From Psococerastis gibbosa (taxonomy: Eukaryota > Arthropoda > Insecta > Psocodea > Psocidae), in assembly GCA_963971405.1 (NCBI GenBank), contig OZ020486.1, forward strand, positions 25,133,419 through 25,197,418: a stretch of DNA of 64,000 nt. The letters are read 5' to 3'. Below are positions 20,221-29,587 of this stretch, piece by piece; the stretch's first letter is position 1; every line of letters starts with the position of its first letter. The position numbers were made by a program, and so were the translations under genes. The notes beneath the pieces were generated by a model that saw only the letters and a list, made by a program, of their open reading frames with translations, was not told the DNA's origin and did not search any database.

Positions 20221-20763
20221 ACAGAAAAATTATTTTTTTATAATTTTTCATGAAAATTGAGTTATTTTTAATTTTTTACCCCCAGAAGCAAACTATCAAG
20301 GGGCAAGCGACCCCCTGCGTATTTTTAACATTAATAACGACTACAATATATGTAAATTTAAAAGAAATCGTTGGAGCCGTTTTTGAGAAATAATTTTTTC
20401 AGGCGTTTTTGTAGTTTTTTGAGAATAAAACCCCCCCAAATTAAGTTAGCCCCCAAAAAAAAAATTGTTCCGAGGCATGATTTTTGTGAACCTACATGCC
20501 GAATTTCATCAAAATCGACCGAGTAGTTTGCCCGGAAATCGACGCACAGACAGAACGACAGACATTTCGTAAAAACCACTTTTTTGGGTTCCTGGGACCT
20601 TAAAACGTGTAATTCCGTTGAAATCTCGGAATCGAAAATTTCGACCATCACAAAGCTTTCCTTATAGGCTACTACATATAAATTGGAAAGCAAAAATAGC
20701 AGTACTCTTTAATTTTAATATCCTACATGAAATGTGCATATGTACAATATTTATAATATAACC

Positions 20764-20961
20764 TGCCAGGGCGGTGGTCCCCGGGTCCGGACCCTCCCCC
20801 CTCCTCCTGAAATAATTTTTTTTTGTAAACCCTTATTGTTTGAAGAATTGGAATAAATTTATTTGAGTTTTAACACTGGATATAATGGACTTTCAATAAA
20901 TATATTACGTTCAAAATGTTTTGCCCCCCCCCCCCCAAATCAAAATCGGGGCACGGCCTTG
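20764..20961. mobile_element. G/C-tract MITE, CCGTGCCCAG type, copy 1
   Basis: GCCAGGGCGGTGGTCCCCGG with GTCCGGACCC on the left and CCCCAAATCAAAATCGGGGC with ACGGCCTTG on the right match the ends of 63448-63519. This copy has an extra ~120 bp in the middle. I could not find a matching TSD. Confidence 0.5.
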
Positions 20962-21161
20962 CTGCCAATAACACTGATTGGTCACATAACAGCTACCTAC
21001 TCTGTGTAAATTGATATATAAAAAAAAACTGATGGAGAGGAGTGTCAGCCAGCAGCCTGTCTGGTGGAGGGGAAATCCCTCTGCTTCTACTGTTTTAGCA
21101 TGATAGTGACGGCCACATACCTACTGCATGAGAGGTAAACTTGTTATTTGTACTAATATCT

Positions 21162-21314
21162 AAACTACAGCTCTACAATCGTTATTTTCCGTGAAATTTT
21201 ACATTTTGAAAAAAAAAAATAATAGTGCGGGTGCCTAAAAACTACAGCTCTACAATCGTTATTTTCCGTGAAATTTTACGTTTTGAAAAAAATAATAATA
21301 GTGCGGGTGCCTAA
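21162..21314 (+). repeat. Two-unit tandem repeat, 77-bp unit
   Basis: Units at 21162-21238 and 21239-21314 both read AAACTACAGCTCTACAATCG, TTATTTTCCGTGAAATTTTA, an A run, and AATAGTGCGGGTGCCTAA. They differ mainly in A-run length and one base. A diverged single unit occurs at about 33511-33572 (CTCTACAATCTGTATTTACT and GTGAAATTTTA), so the unit itself comes from a dispersed family. Confidence 0.8.
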
Positions 21315-22079
21315 AAAAAGTTTAGGTATATTTCGTCGAAGTAACCCAAAATAATATGCTCCCAGAGACAAGTAAGTATACTGATGGTATTCATAATTTC
21401 CCTGCCACTGGGGGAAGGAAAAACTTTTCAGCATTCAGCAGGGTTCCAAACCCCAGTAAGCATTGAAAGCGATGTGCTAAAGCCAGCACATATACATACA
21501 TGTGAATTAATAGGAGTCACCGAAAAAGGTGTTGGGTGGCTATTAAATTTATTAACGATTTAACAACAAATATTTTCTTTGCAAGCACAACTTTAATTAA
21601 AATAATAATTCTGGAAAGGAAAACAAAAGTAAAAATTTACGGCTATTCCGAGAAAATTTAATAATTTCTGTTTGAGTGCCCCTACGTCGCCAACCTCCAT
21701 CTCTCTTTTTCTCTCTCAGTTTCTATCTCCGTCTCTCTCCCTATGATTACTGAGTCATCCTTGGCAATTACCTTCTCTGAACAATGGGGCAATTTAATAA
21801 TAACTTATGCAAAACCACGGCAAGTGAAGGGGTTCATCCTAATGCCAAAACCTCCCCCGGCTTTAATTACAGCTATAGGCGACCCTCCGTCCCTACACCA
21901 ACCCCCTCCCTAACCTACAATCTTTGTCTAAATATTTTTGTTACTGTCTGTTAGGGTTGGCGGATGGCAGGAAACTAGGACCCTAGTAGACCAAATGAAC
22001 AATACCGTGTCTGAGTCTCTGAGAGAATACTAAACTTTATTACCATAAACCCAAATATAAGTGCAAAAACACCAACCAG
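21315..22079. other. No gene seen
   Basis: Non-repetitive by eye. 21700-21800 has a C/T-rich run then GATTACTGAGTCATCC (an AP-1-like word), and 21830-21910 is C-rich. No frame is convincing. Confidence 0.3.
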
Positions 22080-22270
22080 AGGCGAGCCAATCACAAACAA
22101 CCTTCTGCATGCTCATTGGCTCGCCCTCAAGTTAGGCTGCTGCGTAAATATTTGCAGCGCCCTGCCCGCACTCATCATTGCGTGGGAGACAGCCGACCAG
22201 GCAGGTGCCGTATGCCGTTGTTGGAGCCACGATGGCTCCAACACTGTCCGTTGATACTACTTAGGAACGG
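22080..22270. promoter_or_regulatory. GC-rich block with paired CCAAT palindrome (possible promoter)
   Basis: GGCGAGCCAAT at 22081-22091 and its exact complement ATTGGCTCGCC at 22115-22125 form two facing CCAAT boxes 23 bases apart. A second exact hairpin, GTTGGAGCCA-CGA-TGGCTCCAAC, lies at about 22220-22242. The block is much richer in GC and CpG than its surroundings. Facing CCAAT boxes are compatible with NF-Y binding and a bidirectional promoter, but no TATA, initiator or downstream gene is visible. It could instead be the end of an unknown foldback element. Confidence 0.25.
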
Positions 22271-22379
22271 TGCACGAAGGTCTAAATTATTGCAACAGTA
22301 CTACTGCGAGCTACAGTACTGCCAAGGCACAATTTTAATATTATTCTGGTTGGAGTGTAAACAAACTAGTACCTCAGAT

Positions 22380-22860
22380 GCATTGTATTGCATCGGATTG
22401 CAGCCGTATTGAACAAGCTCGAAATGTCTTCATCAAAATGCAGAAAATACTGTGGAAACAGTAGTTGGACTTCAGGTTGAGCATGGTGAAATATTATGTG
22501 TTCCCAATCGTTTAATATGGTTTGGAGAAGGATATACAGACGAATGCTGCGCATATCCTGGAGAGATCGTGTCCCTAATGTTGAGGCCCTGAGATGAATG
22601 GATACAGAAGCCAAATTGCTGCTGACGGTTAAGAAAACATACTTCTGCCATGTGATGAAGAACGAACAATATCGCCTTCTGCCTGTTATAATCGAAGGGA
22701 TAATAGAAGGACTGCGGGCTCCCGGCAGAAGAACATCCTGGTTGAAAAACCTGAGGCAGTGGTTTGTGCTTCCCATTTCAGGGCAGCAGTCGAATTGCCA
22801 TGATGATCACCTATATTCGCAAAAAGAGGCATATCAAGACGAAGTAGCTCAGCAGAGAAA
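22380..22860 (+). mobile_element. RTE-like LINE, C-terminal ORF remnant
   Basis: The best stretch (about 22515-22755) reads Tyr-Arg-Arg-Met-Leu-Arg-Ile-Ser-Trp, then Asp-Thr-Glu-Ala-Lys-Leu-Leu-Leu-Thr-Val-Lys-Lys, then Phe-Cys-His-Val-Met-Lys-Asn-Glu, Pro-Gly-Arg-Arg-Thr-Ser-Trp-Leu-Lys-Asn-Leu-Arg. This is the usual order at the end of the polymerase of RTE-type elements common in insects. Upstream, Arg-Ile-Glu-Gln-Ala-Arg is followed by stops and frameshifts. The end, Ile-Ala-Met-Met-Ile and an AAG-rich tail, matches 86-144. No endonuclease or catalytic RT motif remains. Confidence 0.75.
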
Positions 22861-22870
22861 AATCTGCTAG

Positions 22871-23773
22871 AGTAGACTCTGTGTTTTGTACCAACCCATT
22901 TGCTCCAATGGCAAATCTCCCAGCAGTATAGTTCCAGTAGAACAGCTTTGGTGCACCGGGCTTTACATAGCCTCTTTTATGTACAGAATAGTCTATAATG
23001 GTCATACACTTATACTAACTACTAAATACACTTGGCAAGTAAAATATCCTATTGACAGCAGGGGCGTAAAGTAAAGGGGGGGGGGGGGCTTTGGCCTCCC
23101 CAGCCTCGAGCATTATAAGACGTGGTTCATACTTCATGGTCCCCTTTACAGCAATATGAATATAAGCATTCCTTTTTTAGCTTTGTAAAATCTACAGCTA
23201 TACTTTACAACTATTAAAATGCGTAAAACCCTACTATTTTGCTCTTATATTTTCAATTTTTCCTTATCCTACCTGATGACGTCATAAGGTCTACTTAGTT
23301 TTATATTAGACAGTAATACGTCTAAATATCACTAAGGTAGCATGGAATAATTTATATTCCTAGAGTCTAGACACCCAAATGGAGAATACAAAATTAGTAG
23401 GCTGGGGAATAAATAAATGTTCAACGGTGGGAGGTTCAAGTAAAAAGCCTTAAATTGAGGTAGTCGGGGTAGCGGTGTCATAAATTGGTTTGTACTGCAT
23501 ATGAGTTGAATTAACACCTGGCGGGAGCACTCTGCTTCTTTATCACATTGGCATCCGTCAAATTACAGTCTGGAATGGGGCTACCATGCTTTTAACGCCA
23601 TTCCCACAGTCTCTCAATGCTTGTCCCTTTTTGCGTGCTCCAAATTTCAGCTTAGTTGGTAAGTTAGAAACACGAAAATCACACGCCTACTCGAAGTTTT
23701 CATGTAGGTATCATTTTGATGACTCCAGTGGGCAGTTAGTTTCCACTTTTCAGAAGTGTTTAATTTAGTGTCT
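22871..23773. other. No gene seen; poly-G run at 23078-23090
   Basis: CAGCAGGGGCGTAAAG followed by a G run near 23065 looks like one end of a G-tract MITE, but no matching far end was found. The remainder has short frames only. Confidence 0.3.
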
Positions 23774-23781
23774 GGAAGCGT

Positions 23782-24059
23782 CAGAGGCGGATTTGACTTT
23801 GTGCAGATATAGGTACTGCCCTTGTCGCGGACATAATTAATTATTGTATGTCTAGTGGGGTGGGAATGGGGGAGGCTACTAATAAAACCAGTATTTTTTA
23901 TTAAAAAAAAAAAAAAACTACTTTCTTCTTCTTAACTAAAATGTTATAAATAATTATATTATTTTTTTTACATACTATACCACATACCAAAAAAAATTTG
24001 TGTACGCGCGCGCGGATATAGGCATTTGCCCCAGATGCCTATTGGTAAATCCGCCACTC
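23782..24059. mobile_element. hAT-like G-tract MITE, GGCGGATTT type, copy 1
   Basis: Left end CAGAGGCGGATTTGACTTTG and right end GGTAAATCCGCCACTC are inverted. The flanks GGAAGCGT (23774-23781) and GGCAGCGT (24060-24067) agree in 7 of 8 bases. The interior matches 58207-58489 at both sides (GCAGATATAGGTACTGC; TATAGGCATTTGCC). An 8-bp TSD with CA(G) ends suggests the hAT superfamily, with P-like elements the alternative. Confidence 0.75.
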
Positions 24060-24067
24060 GGCAGCGT

Positions 24068-25152
24068 AAGTAGTTGTAAGGTTCCAACAAGAAATAATAA
24101 AAAGTTACATTTGAGCATTATACCGTAATTTTGCGAAATTGATTGATTCACCCTTTTGCGTTCATGGAAGTTCCTTTATTAAAATAAAATAGAACAGCAC
24201 TAATTGTATTATTATTAAAATTCCGTTTAATAAACTGTACCGTGTTTATTATTGAACATTATATAACTACCGCACCAAATATGATATTTTCTCTATATTT
24301 TGTATTTTTATATTTGGTTTTAGAATAGTTTATTATATAGTAGCCTATATGGTATATAGCCATGTGACAATTATTTACAGCAACATCAGTATTTTTAAAT
24401 CAATTTTTTAGGCCGTTAGCTGTAATGAAACATCATAAGGTTTATAAATTTGAAACAGACGTAAATGTAAGGCCGGATCCCACCACCTCTTGAAAAGTCA
24501 CGGTAAGGAATGTCGCGCAGTGCTCGTTTCCATGACTTTTCAAGCGATGGTGGGATCCAGCCCCCAAACGTAGGTCCATTGTCTATTTCCAACTTATAAC
24601 TAACAACCAGCACAGGTTCCCAAGTCTCGGCTATTTATAAACGAATCGTTGGAATGGTCTGAGCGCAACGCTCAACAAAAGCCATACTGATGCTGAGTAA
24701 AATGTAGGTTATCAATTCATCTCGTTGCAGCATGCACAGTACATGGCATTACATGGTAATAACAGGAAGAGAGGGAGGGACCTTGCATGCAATCGCAAGT
24801 ACAGCCATAATATGAGAAGGTAATCAAATTAGCCAGAGATTGGTGAACACGTAGTTGGCAATGTCGTGCTTTTAACTAGGCTGTGTCCCCCGGTCCTCAG
24901 GTGAACTCTTCGGGGACCTGCGGGGGGGTTAAGAAGCACAGAGTGTGAGAGTCGCATTTGTAACTACACGGACGCTCTGTCAAGTCTCGTAAGTGATCGA
25001 TGGGAATCCGGGCCCCGAGGACCCCATAGCTTCAGTCGGTGGGTGGCCCCTTAATCAATGTTAATTCGGGGCCTAACAGCGTGGCCAGCAAATTGACCTC
25101 CTGCGCCTTTTGAAAACAGGATTCCTTTTCAAGATACTGTACATCTTTTTTT
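24068..25152. other. No gene called; G-rich patch at 24890-25030
   Basis: GGATCCCACCACCTCTTGAA at 24475 and TTCAAGCGATGGTGGGATCC at 24538 form an inverted pair 60-80 bp apart (a small foldback with no TSD seen). The rest shows no frame or repeat partner. Confidence 0.3.
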
Positions 25153-25880
25153 ATAGAGGACGTAGAAATAGGCACCCCAAAATGTAATACCGGTACTCTT
25201 TAATATTTTTAATATTTAATTAATTTAATTTTTTATTTTTTATTTAATTTACTAAGCAAAGTTATTATAAGTCTATTTACAACACATTAGCTGCCGCGTC
25301 ATTAAATTTTGAATGATGCTCTTTTTTCATTGCGGAGGGCTTGTCGTGTTGAAAATTTTGTTGAAAACGCCCATACTTGTTTACGTTTGCTTTATAACGA
25401 ATTGATGTCCAATTTTAGCAATATTAAGTAAAATCTAGCTGATTTTAGGTGTCATTAAAATTTGAAGGACGGTCACTCATTTTTAAAGCCCTACTAAAAC
25501 CAAAAGTACCGCAATAATCAGTAGAATCCGCCCTATAAGACTAGTATAAGCTAAACACAGTCCCATCATTCATTTTTGAAAGATTTTTAGAGGGTCATAT
25601 GCATCATTCAAATATGAAATATGCGGCTCCAACGGAAAAAATCTCCGTCCCCAAAAGCAAAACCTGAAAGTATGCAGCGGCAGTGTGTTTTAAAGATTTG
25701 GTCCATTAACGTTGTAGAAGACTACTTTATGCAACAATTAATACAATATTTTAATTTTGGTGTCGTAGTTTTTCCATGAATACGGTACCAAAAATTAAAA
25801 ATATTTTATTATACATGAATCAGTCTTCTACAACTTAAATAGACTATATCTTTATTAACTTGCCTTTTTAACAAGATGTA
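25153..25880. mobile_element. MITE family M1, copy 3, diverged, with nested insertion
   Basis: GAGGACGTAGAAATAGGCAC begins it, TTTTATTTAATTTACTAAGC continues, the match breaks at about 25280 and resumes at 25691 with TAAAGATTTGGTCC, AACGTTGTAGAAGACTACTT and CAGTCTTCTACAACTTAAAT, ending TTAACTTGCCTTTTTAAC. This is the most diverged of the three copies. Confidence 0.55.
25280..25690. mobile_element. Insertion in MITE M1, inverted ends CACA..CTGCCGC
   Basis: The ~410-bp segment lies where the other two M1 copies are continuous. Its left end ACAACACATTAGCTGCCGC and right end GCGGCAGTGTGTTTTAAA are inverted with a 3-base gap. Interior blocks CATTAAATTTTGAATGATGC and GCATCATTCAAATATG also face each other. 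The exact TSD is unclear. It is a separate nonautonomous family of unknown class. Confidence 0.5.
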
Positions 25881-25921
25881 CAACGTCTAGATTAATCGTT
25901 TGTTGTTATTTCTTATTTAAA

Positions 25922-26051
25922 TGACTGAGGCATACTATGCAAGTGTTACGCGAACAAGATTCGTCTTCTACAAATGATATGTAAAATGTATACATTATTA
26001 ATTCTAAGATGACTGTTCATCGCGTAACACTTGCACAATATGCCTCAGTCA
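25922..26051. mobile_element. 130-bp MITE with ~30-bp inverted ends
   Basis: TGACTGAGGCATACTATGCA then AGTGTTACGCG on the left is mirrored by CGCGTAACACTTGCACAATA and TGCCTCAGTCA on the right. One base of asymmetry lies inside the arms. The spacer is ~70 bp. No second copy is in the window, and flanks are too AT-rich to fix the TSD. Confidence 0.65.
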
Positions 26052-26123
26052 ACATACCGTGTTTTTCTGCTGTGACGTATGACTCAACTCAATGTATTTT
26101 ATATAATTGAGCATCCATACTAT

Positions 26124-26610
26124 AATGACTTTTTATGGGCCCAGGTCTACTTATAGTAGGTCCCTTGTCCAATGCCAACGACCCCATGGATTTCGGCCAT
26201 TATTTGTATTGTTTCCGTACGACTTTTTGGCCATTGGCGCGGAACTACGGGGGGGGGGGGGGGGGCTATAGCCCTCCCCCCATTAGGGTCCTTAAAACCC
26301 CACTATTGCAGTCCTATTTTTAACAAATTTTCTCCCGGGGAGGCCCCCGGGCCCCCCTTGTGCTCGATTGTATTAATTAACAAGAGTATAGAGCCATTAT
26401 TGCTCTGAAAATGCGTTAAAACCTCAATATTTCAGCCCTATTTTAAAAAAAAATGAAATTTAACCTTAGCCCCCTCCTTGGTCTCATTCTAGATCCGCGC
26501 CTGGGTATACGTTATCGATGTCAACCTACACTGGCTACTAGCGATAATGGACAAGCTGGGACAAGCTTACCATTAATGCAATGAAACAGGCGAAGTACAG
26601 ATACGAGTCA
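26124..26610 (+). mobile_element. SINE family S2, headless copy, interrupted
   Basis: TTTTTATGGGCCCAGGTCTA to GGCCATTGGC, then a 268-bp foreign segment, then GTATACGTTATCGATGTCAA to GTACAGATACGAGTCA. In the uninterrupted copies the two parts are joined by AAACTG, so a few host bases were lost or altered at the junction. Confidence 0.65.
26237..26504. mobile_element. G/C-tract MITE nested in SINE S2
   Basis: Left end GGCGCGGAACTACGGGGG and right end CTAGATCCGCGCCTGG are inverted, with long G and C tracts directly inside. Its place within a SINE whose other copies are unbroken defines the boundaries to a few bases. An exact 8-bp TSD cannot be read. Confidence 0.6.
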
Positions 26611-26619
26611 TAATTATAT

Positions 26620-28408
26620 AGTTTATATATGTATAAGTAAGGCCAAGAGTGGCCTAGAGACAAACAGATTTTAGTTGATGATCAAATTAAAAATGTTGAT
26701 ATTGATATTCTTTAATTAAACGGTTAATCCTCTGTAATTAATTTAATACTCGTCCTTTAATTGTTGATTATGCTGAGTCATGTAGCACGAGTGACCTTTC
26801 TGTAAGTGGTAATTGCCCCGTGAGACCTATGAAATCATTTTCCTATGAAAGACCCCACCCCTCCTTCTTGGTCTTTGACCTCTCCCACTAATTATTTCTC
26901 ACAATGTAACTCGATTAACATAAGGCGTAGAATGTCTTTGATGACCAAAACGAAAGCTTTGTCCCGCGCCAGCACTAGTGTCACAATAGGAAGACAAGGA
27001 GCAGTGGCGTATATATAAGCCCCCCCCCTCCCCTGAAATGAAATGTAATAAGACGAAATGAAGAATGAATATAGAGAAGGATGAGTGAGGAACTGACCTT
27101 GGCGAGTTGGGAATCCGTAGATGGTGGTGCGTTGTACAAAACCGAGTTAACTGGAGGAGTGTTGTCGAGCAGGCCAAAGCTCATCAAGGGCTGTTGAGCC
27201 AGAAGAAGAGTTAAATAGAGGTAAGAGAGGTAAATAGTTGACCTAGGGTTAAATTTTGGTTTGGGTTTAAATTTCGAGCCTCCCTATCCCAAAGCACTGA
27301 ATTAATCGATGGCTAACCATAGTAAATATCGTCTCCCTCATAGACTTGTTCTATCTTCTCTAAAGTCCCACGAAGTAATTTGCTAAAGCGCAACAGACAA
27401 CTGGTCACTAATAATAATAAAAAAATAGTTATTTTCAGGATTTCATCTTTTGAGCTGTGTAAGCAGTTGTGGAAGGTTTCACTAGACAACGTTGTCACGG
27501 AATAAAAGAGAGCTGGGGATAGCGAAAGTGACGGATTGTTCCATAATATTAGTTTTTATTAAAAACCTTTCCCGGAAACCTCATCCCTCTCCTCGGAAAG
27601 TGATTAAAGCTAACACTCTACTCTCTCCTTATTGTTATGTGTCGTGGCAGTTGGAGTCAAAATGTTTTCCCCTTGCTTGAGCGGCATTCTTTATCGATTA
27701 TTCTTCACCTTTTCACTGACATTCTTTCATCATCTTACGACTTATTTCCCCTCGGGAAGCACTTATTCCAATATTACCTAACAAAGCATTTTGAGCACTT
27801 TTGTATAAAATCCAAATTATGCGGCTAGTTGCTTTGTTTTATGAAATTTAGGAATAAAATGCTTTTGTCTCAGTAATTAATTTGTCAGTAATTATGATCC
27901 GATTTATTGTAATTAAATTCTCAGCGAAGCAAGCTTTATTGAGCCTTTCTGCTCGCGGTTGCTATCTGCTTTCCATGCCTACCAATAAAACTTGGTAGGT
28001 ATAGTTACTATGTAAATTGTCATAAAAATATAATGAAATGAATGTATTTGTATATATAATTAATATAATTGTATTTGTGGGCGAGCTTTAGAGCCTTGAA
28101 CCTACTCTTCAGTACGGTTCCCATTTTTGTTTTTAACTAAATAAAATAAATCGTACTTAACAAAACCCCCAAATGCTTATGATGACAATTCGTCACATTT
28201 TCTCAAAAATGCCTGTCAGTGGCAAATAAATTAACCTAGACAACAAATTAAATACTAAATAGGTAGGTAGGTACAGTACTTACATATAATGAAATTAAAA
28301 TCTTGTTAATACAATTGTTAAAACGCGCTAAAATATACTATACATATTATTTATTATCACACCTATATTTTCAATTTTTCCACAGAGGGACACTCAGACC
28401 CCCCCCCC
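26620..28408. other. No gene called; partial G-tract end near 27002
   Basis: CAGTGGCGTATATATAAG followed by a C run near 27002 is probably one end of a further G-tract MITE. 27490-27930 is unrepeated. Frames of 60-92 codons at 26899-27828 overlap on both strands and lack motifs. Confidence 0.3.
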
Positions 28409-28416
28409 CATGTATC

Positions 28417-28579
28417 CAAGGACGGATACAGGGGGGGGGGGGGGGTAACTGCCCCCCCAAAATTTGGTAAATCTATTGTAAATTAAGTTATTACGCTCTA
28501 ATTTAGTCGATCCTACATAAGTTTTTCCTATTTTGACCCTCAGCTACCCCCCCCCCAAAATGGGCTGGATCCGTCCCTG
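28417..28579. mobile_element. hAT-like G-tract MITE, GGACGGATCCAG type, copy 1
   Basis: CATGTATC at 28409-28416 and 28580-28587 is an exact 8-bp TSD. Ends are CAAGGACGGATACAG and, complemented from the right, CAGGGACGGATCCAG. A G run, GTAACTGCC and a C run follow on the left; a C run and AAAATGGG precede the right end. The interior AAAATTTGGTAAATCTATTG is shared with 54490-54661. The 8-bp TSD and CAGGG-type end support hAT. Confidence 0.85.
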
Positions 28580-28718
28580 CATGTATCACTGGAGGCATGT
28601 TTTTGTATTTAAAATTTTCCTTGTTAAACTAACCAGATTTTACGTTCCACGACTTCCCCCTACGCAAAAGTATTAATATATAATTATTTTGTGTACGTAT
28701 TGACTAAGTCAACTCACT

Positions 28719-29078
28719 CTACTCTACGGTAGTGACATTACGGTCGTAGTGACTCAAAAACCAGGGGTCCTGTCCTGTTTGAGACAGATTATAAATGGCC
28801 ACACTCAAGGCCATACCCGGATATTTTGAGGGGTGTCCGATTTTTCTTTTAAAAAAATCCTTAATGCTAGAAATCAAAAGAAACAGACGCGCAACTTCAC
28901 CTTCTTTGCCTTTCATGTCCTCTTGAAACTGAGTCATTCGTTTAATACAATGGGCCATGGGGTAACCGGGTAAATGACTAGATGAACTGGAACTATTCGT
29001 AACGGTAGTTCTTTCAGGTCCAACGGGTTGATTGGGACCCAAACAGGGATACACCACCCCATAATATGCCGTTTGCAC
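28719..29078 (-). pseudogene. Open frame of 119 codons, possible LINE polymerase remnant
   Basis: The start (Gln-Thr-Ala-Tyr-Tyr-Gly-Val-Val-Tyr-Pro-Cys-Leu) recalls the thumb region that follows RT domain 7 in Jockey/R1-type LINEs. The frame is open upstream of its Met through Cys-Ile-Pro-Glu-Glu-Lys-Ser-Ala-Arg-His-Val. The rest (a Ser run, Arg-Met-Thr-Gln-Phe-Gln, Phe-Leu-Leu-Ile-Ser-Ser-Ile) is not recognised. No catalytic motif is present. It could be a fragment of another gene. Confidence 0.25.
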
Positions 29079-29120
29079 ATGTCTTGCAGATTTCTCCTCA
29101 GGAATGCATTGTCCAATAGG

Positions 29121-29478
29121 TGGTCTCTTTTAAAACCTTTTTTGGTACAATGCCTTCAAGGCTAGGTATATAGTTTTCGGGGAATTCCTGGATGTTTCAA
29201 GTACTGTACGATTTTTTCTAAAATATGATGATAAATTAAATAAATAAATCTTGTCATGTATGTGTATTGTATAATTGTATGATAATGATCTTGTTTAGGA
29301 AAGAGAACCGATAGACGGAATACGAAGAGTTTGTCACAGCCGAATGGGGTGCCGGTGGTCCCTTTTCAAACCTTTTTGGTACAATGGCTAGGTATATAGT
29401 TTTCGGGGAATTCCTGATTGTTTCACGTACCGTACGATTTTTTCTAAAGTAAGTCGATTAAGTAAATAAATCTTGTCC
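29121..29478 (+). repeat. Direct duplication, ~120-140 bp units
   Basis: Units at 29121-29260 and 29356-29478 share TTTTTGGTACAATG, GGCTAGGTATATAGTTTTCG, GGGGAATTCCTG, CGTACGATTTTTTCTAAA-type sequence and AAATAAATCTTGTC, with ~10% difference. Between them lie ~95 bp of other sequence. It is a local duplication or two neighbouring copies of one repeat. Confidence 0.7.
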
Positions 29479-29535
29479 CATATAATTTGCGAACTTGTTT
29501 CTTGCCATTGTTTACGACTAGAGGACCGAAAAACG

Positions 29536-29587
29536 GCCCGGGTTAGGCGTAGATCGTGGATTCGAATCCCGCCAAGTCCAGTTTTTA
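29536..29587 (+). repeat. tRNA-like B-box fragment followed by T run
   Basis: GTGGATTCGAATCCCGCC is close to a pol III B box with a symmetric T stem, followed by AAGTCCAG and TTTTT. The same 3' string, CCCGCCAAGTCCAG, occurs at 31561-31620 on the minus strand. No acceptor-stem partner is present upstream, so it is read as a truncated SINE head or tRNA pseudogene. Confidence 0.35.

Larger units (their letters stand above)
19011..20692 (+). mobile_element. TGCTTTCC element with both ends, interrupted by a LINE
   Basis: This copy has both termini. TGCTTTCCAATTTAT at 19011-19025 is the exact complement of the end ATAAATTGGAAAGCA at 20678-20692. The element proper is ~817 bp, because a retrotransposon of 855 bp plus a 10-bp TSD sits at 19361-20225. 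Interior blocks are as in 10661-11394. Upstream of the left end, AGAACCGGTCCGAGTTTACT also recurs in the 45.4 kb and 47.0 kb copies, so the true left boundary may lie ~30 bp further out. Near the right end an imperfect hairpin (GCTTTCCTTATA ... TATAAATTGGAAAGC) is conserved across copies. Confidence 0.75.

Noticed and set aside
19011..20692. Helitron, because of the terminal hairpin
   Set aside because: No CTRR end, no TC start, and exact inverted termini are present, which Helitrons lack.
28428..28446. G/C homopolymers as sequencing noise
   Set aside because: They recur at the same positions relative to element ends in independent copies, so the tracts are real even if lengths are uncertain.
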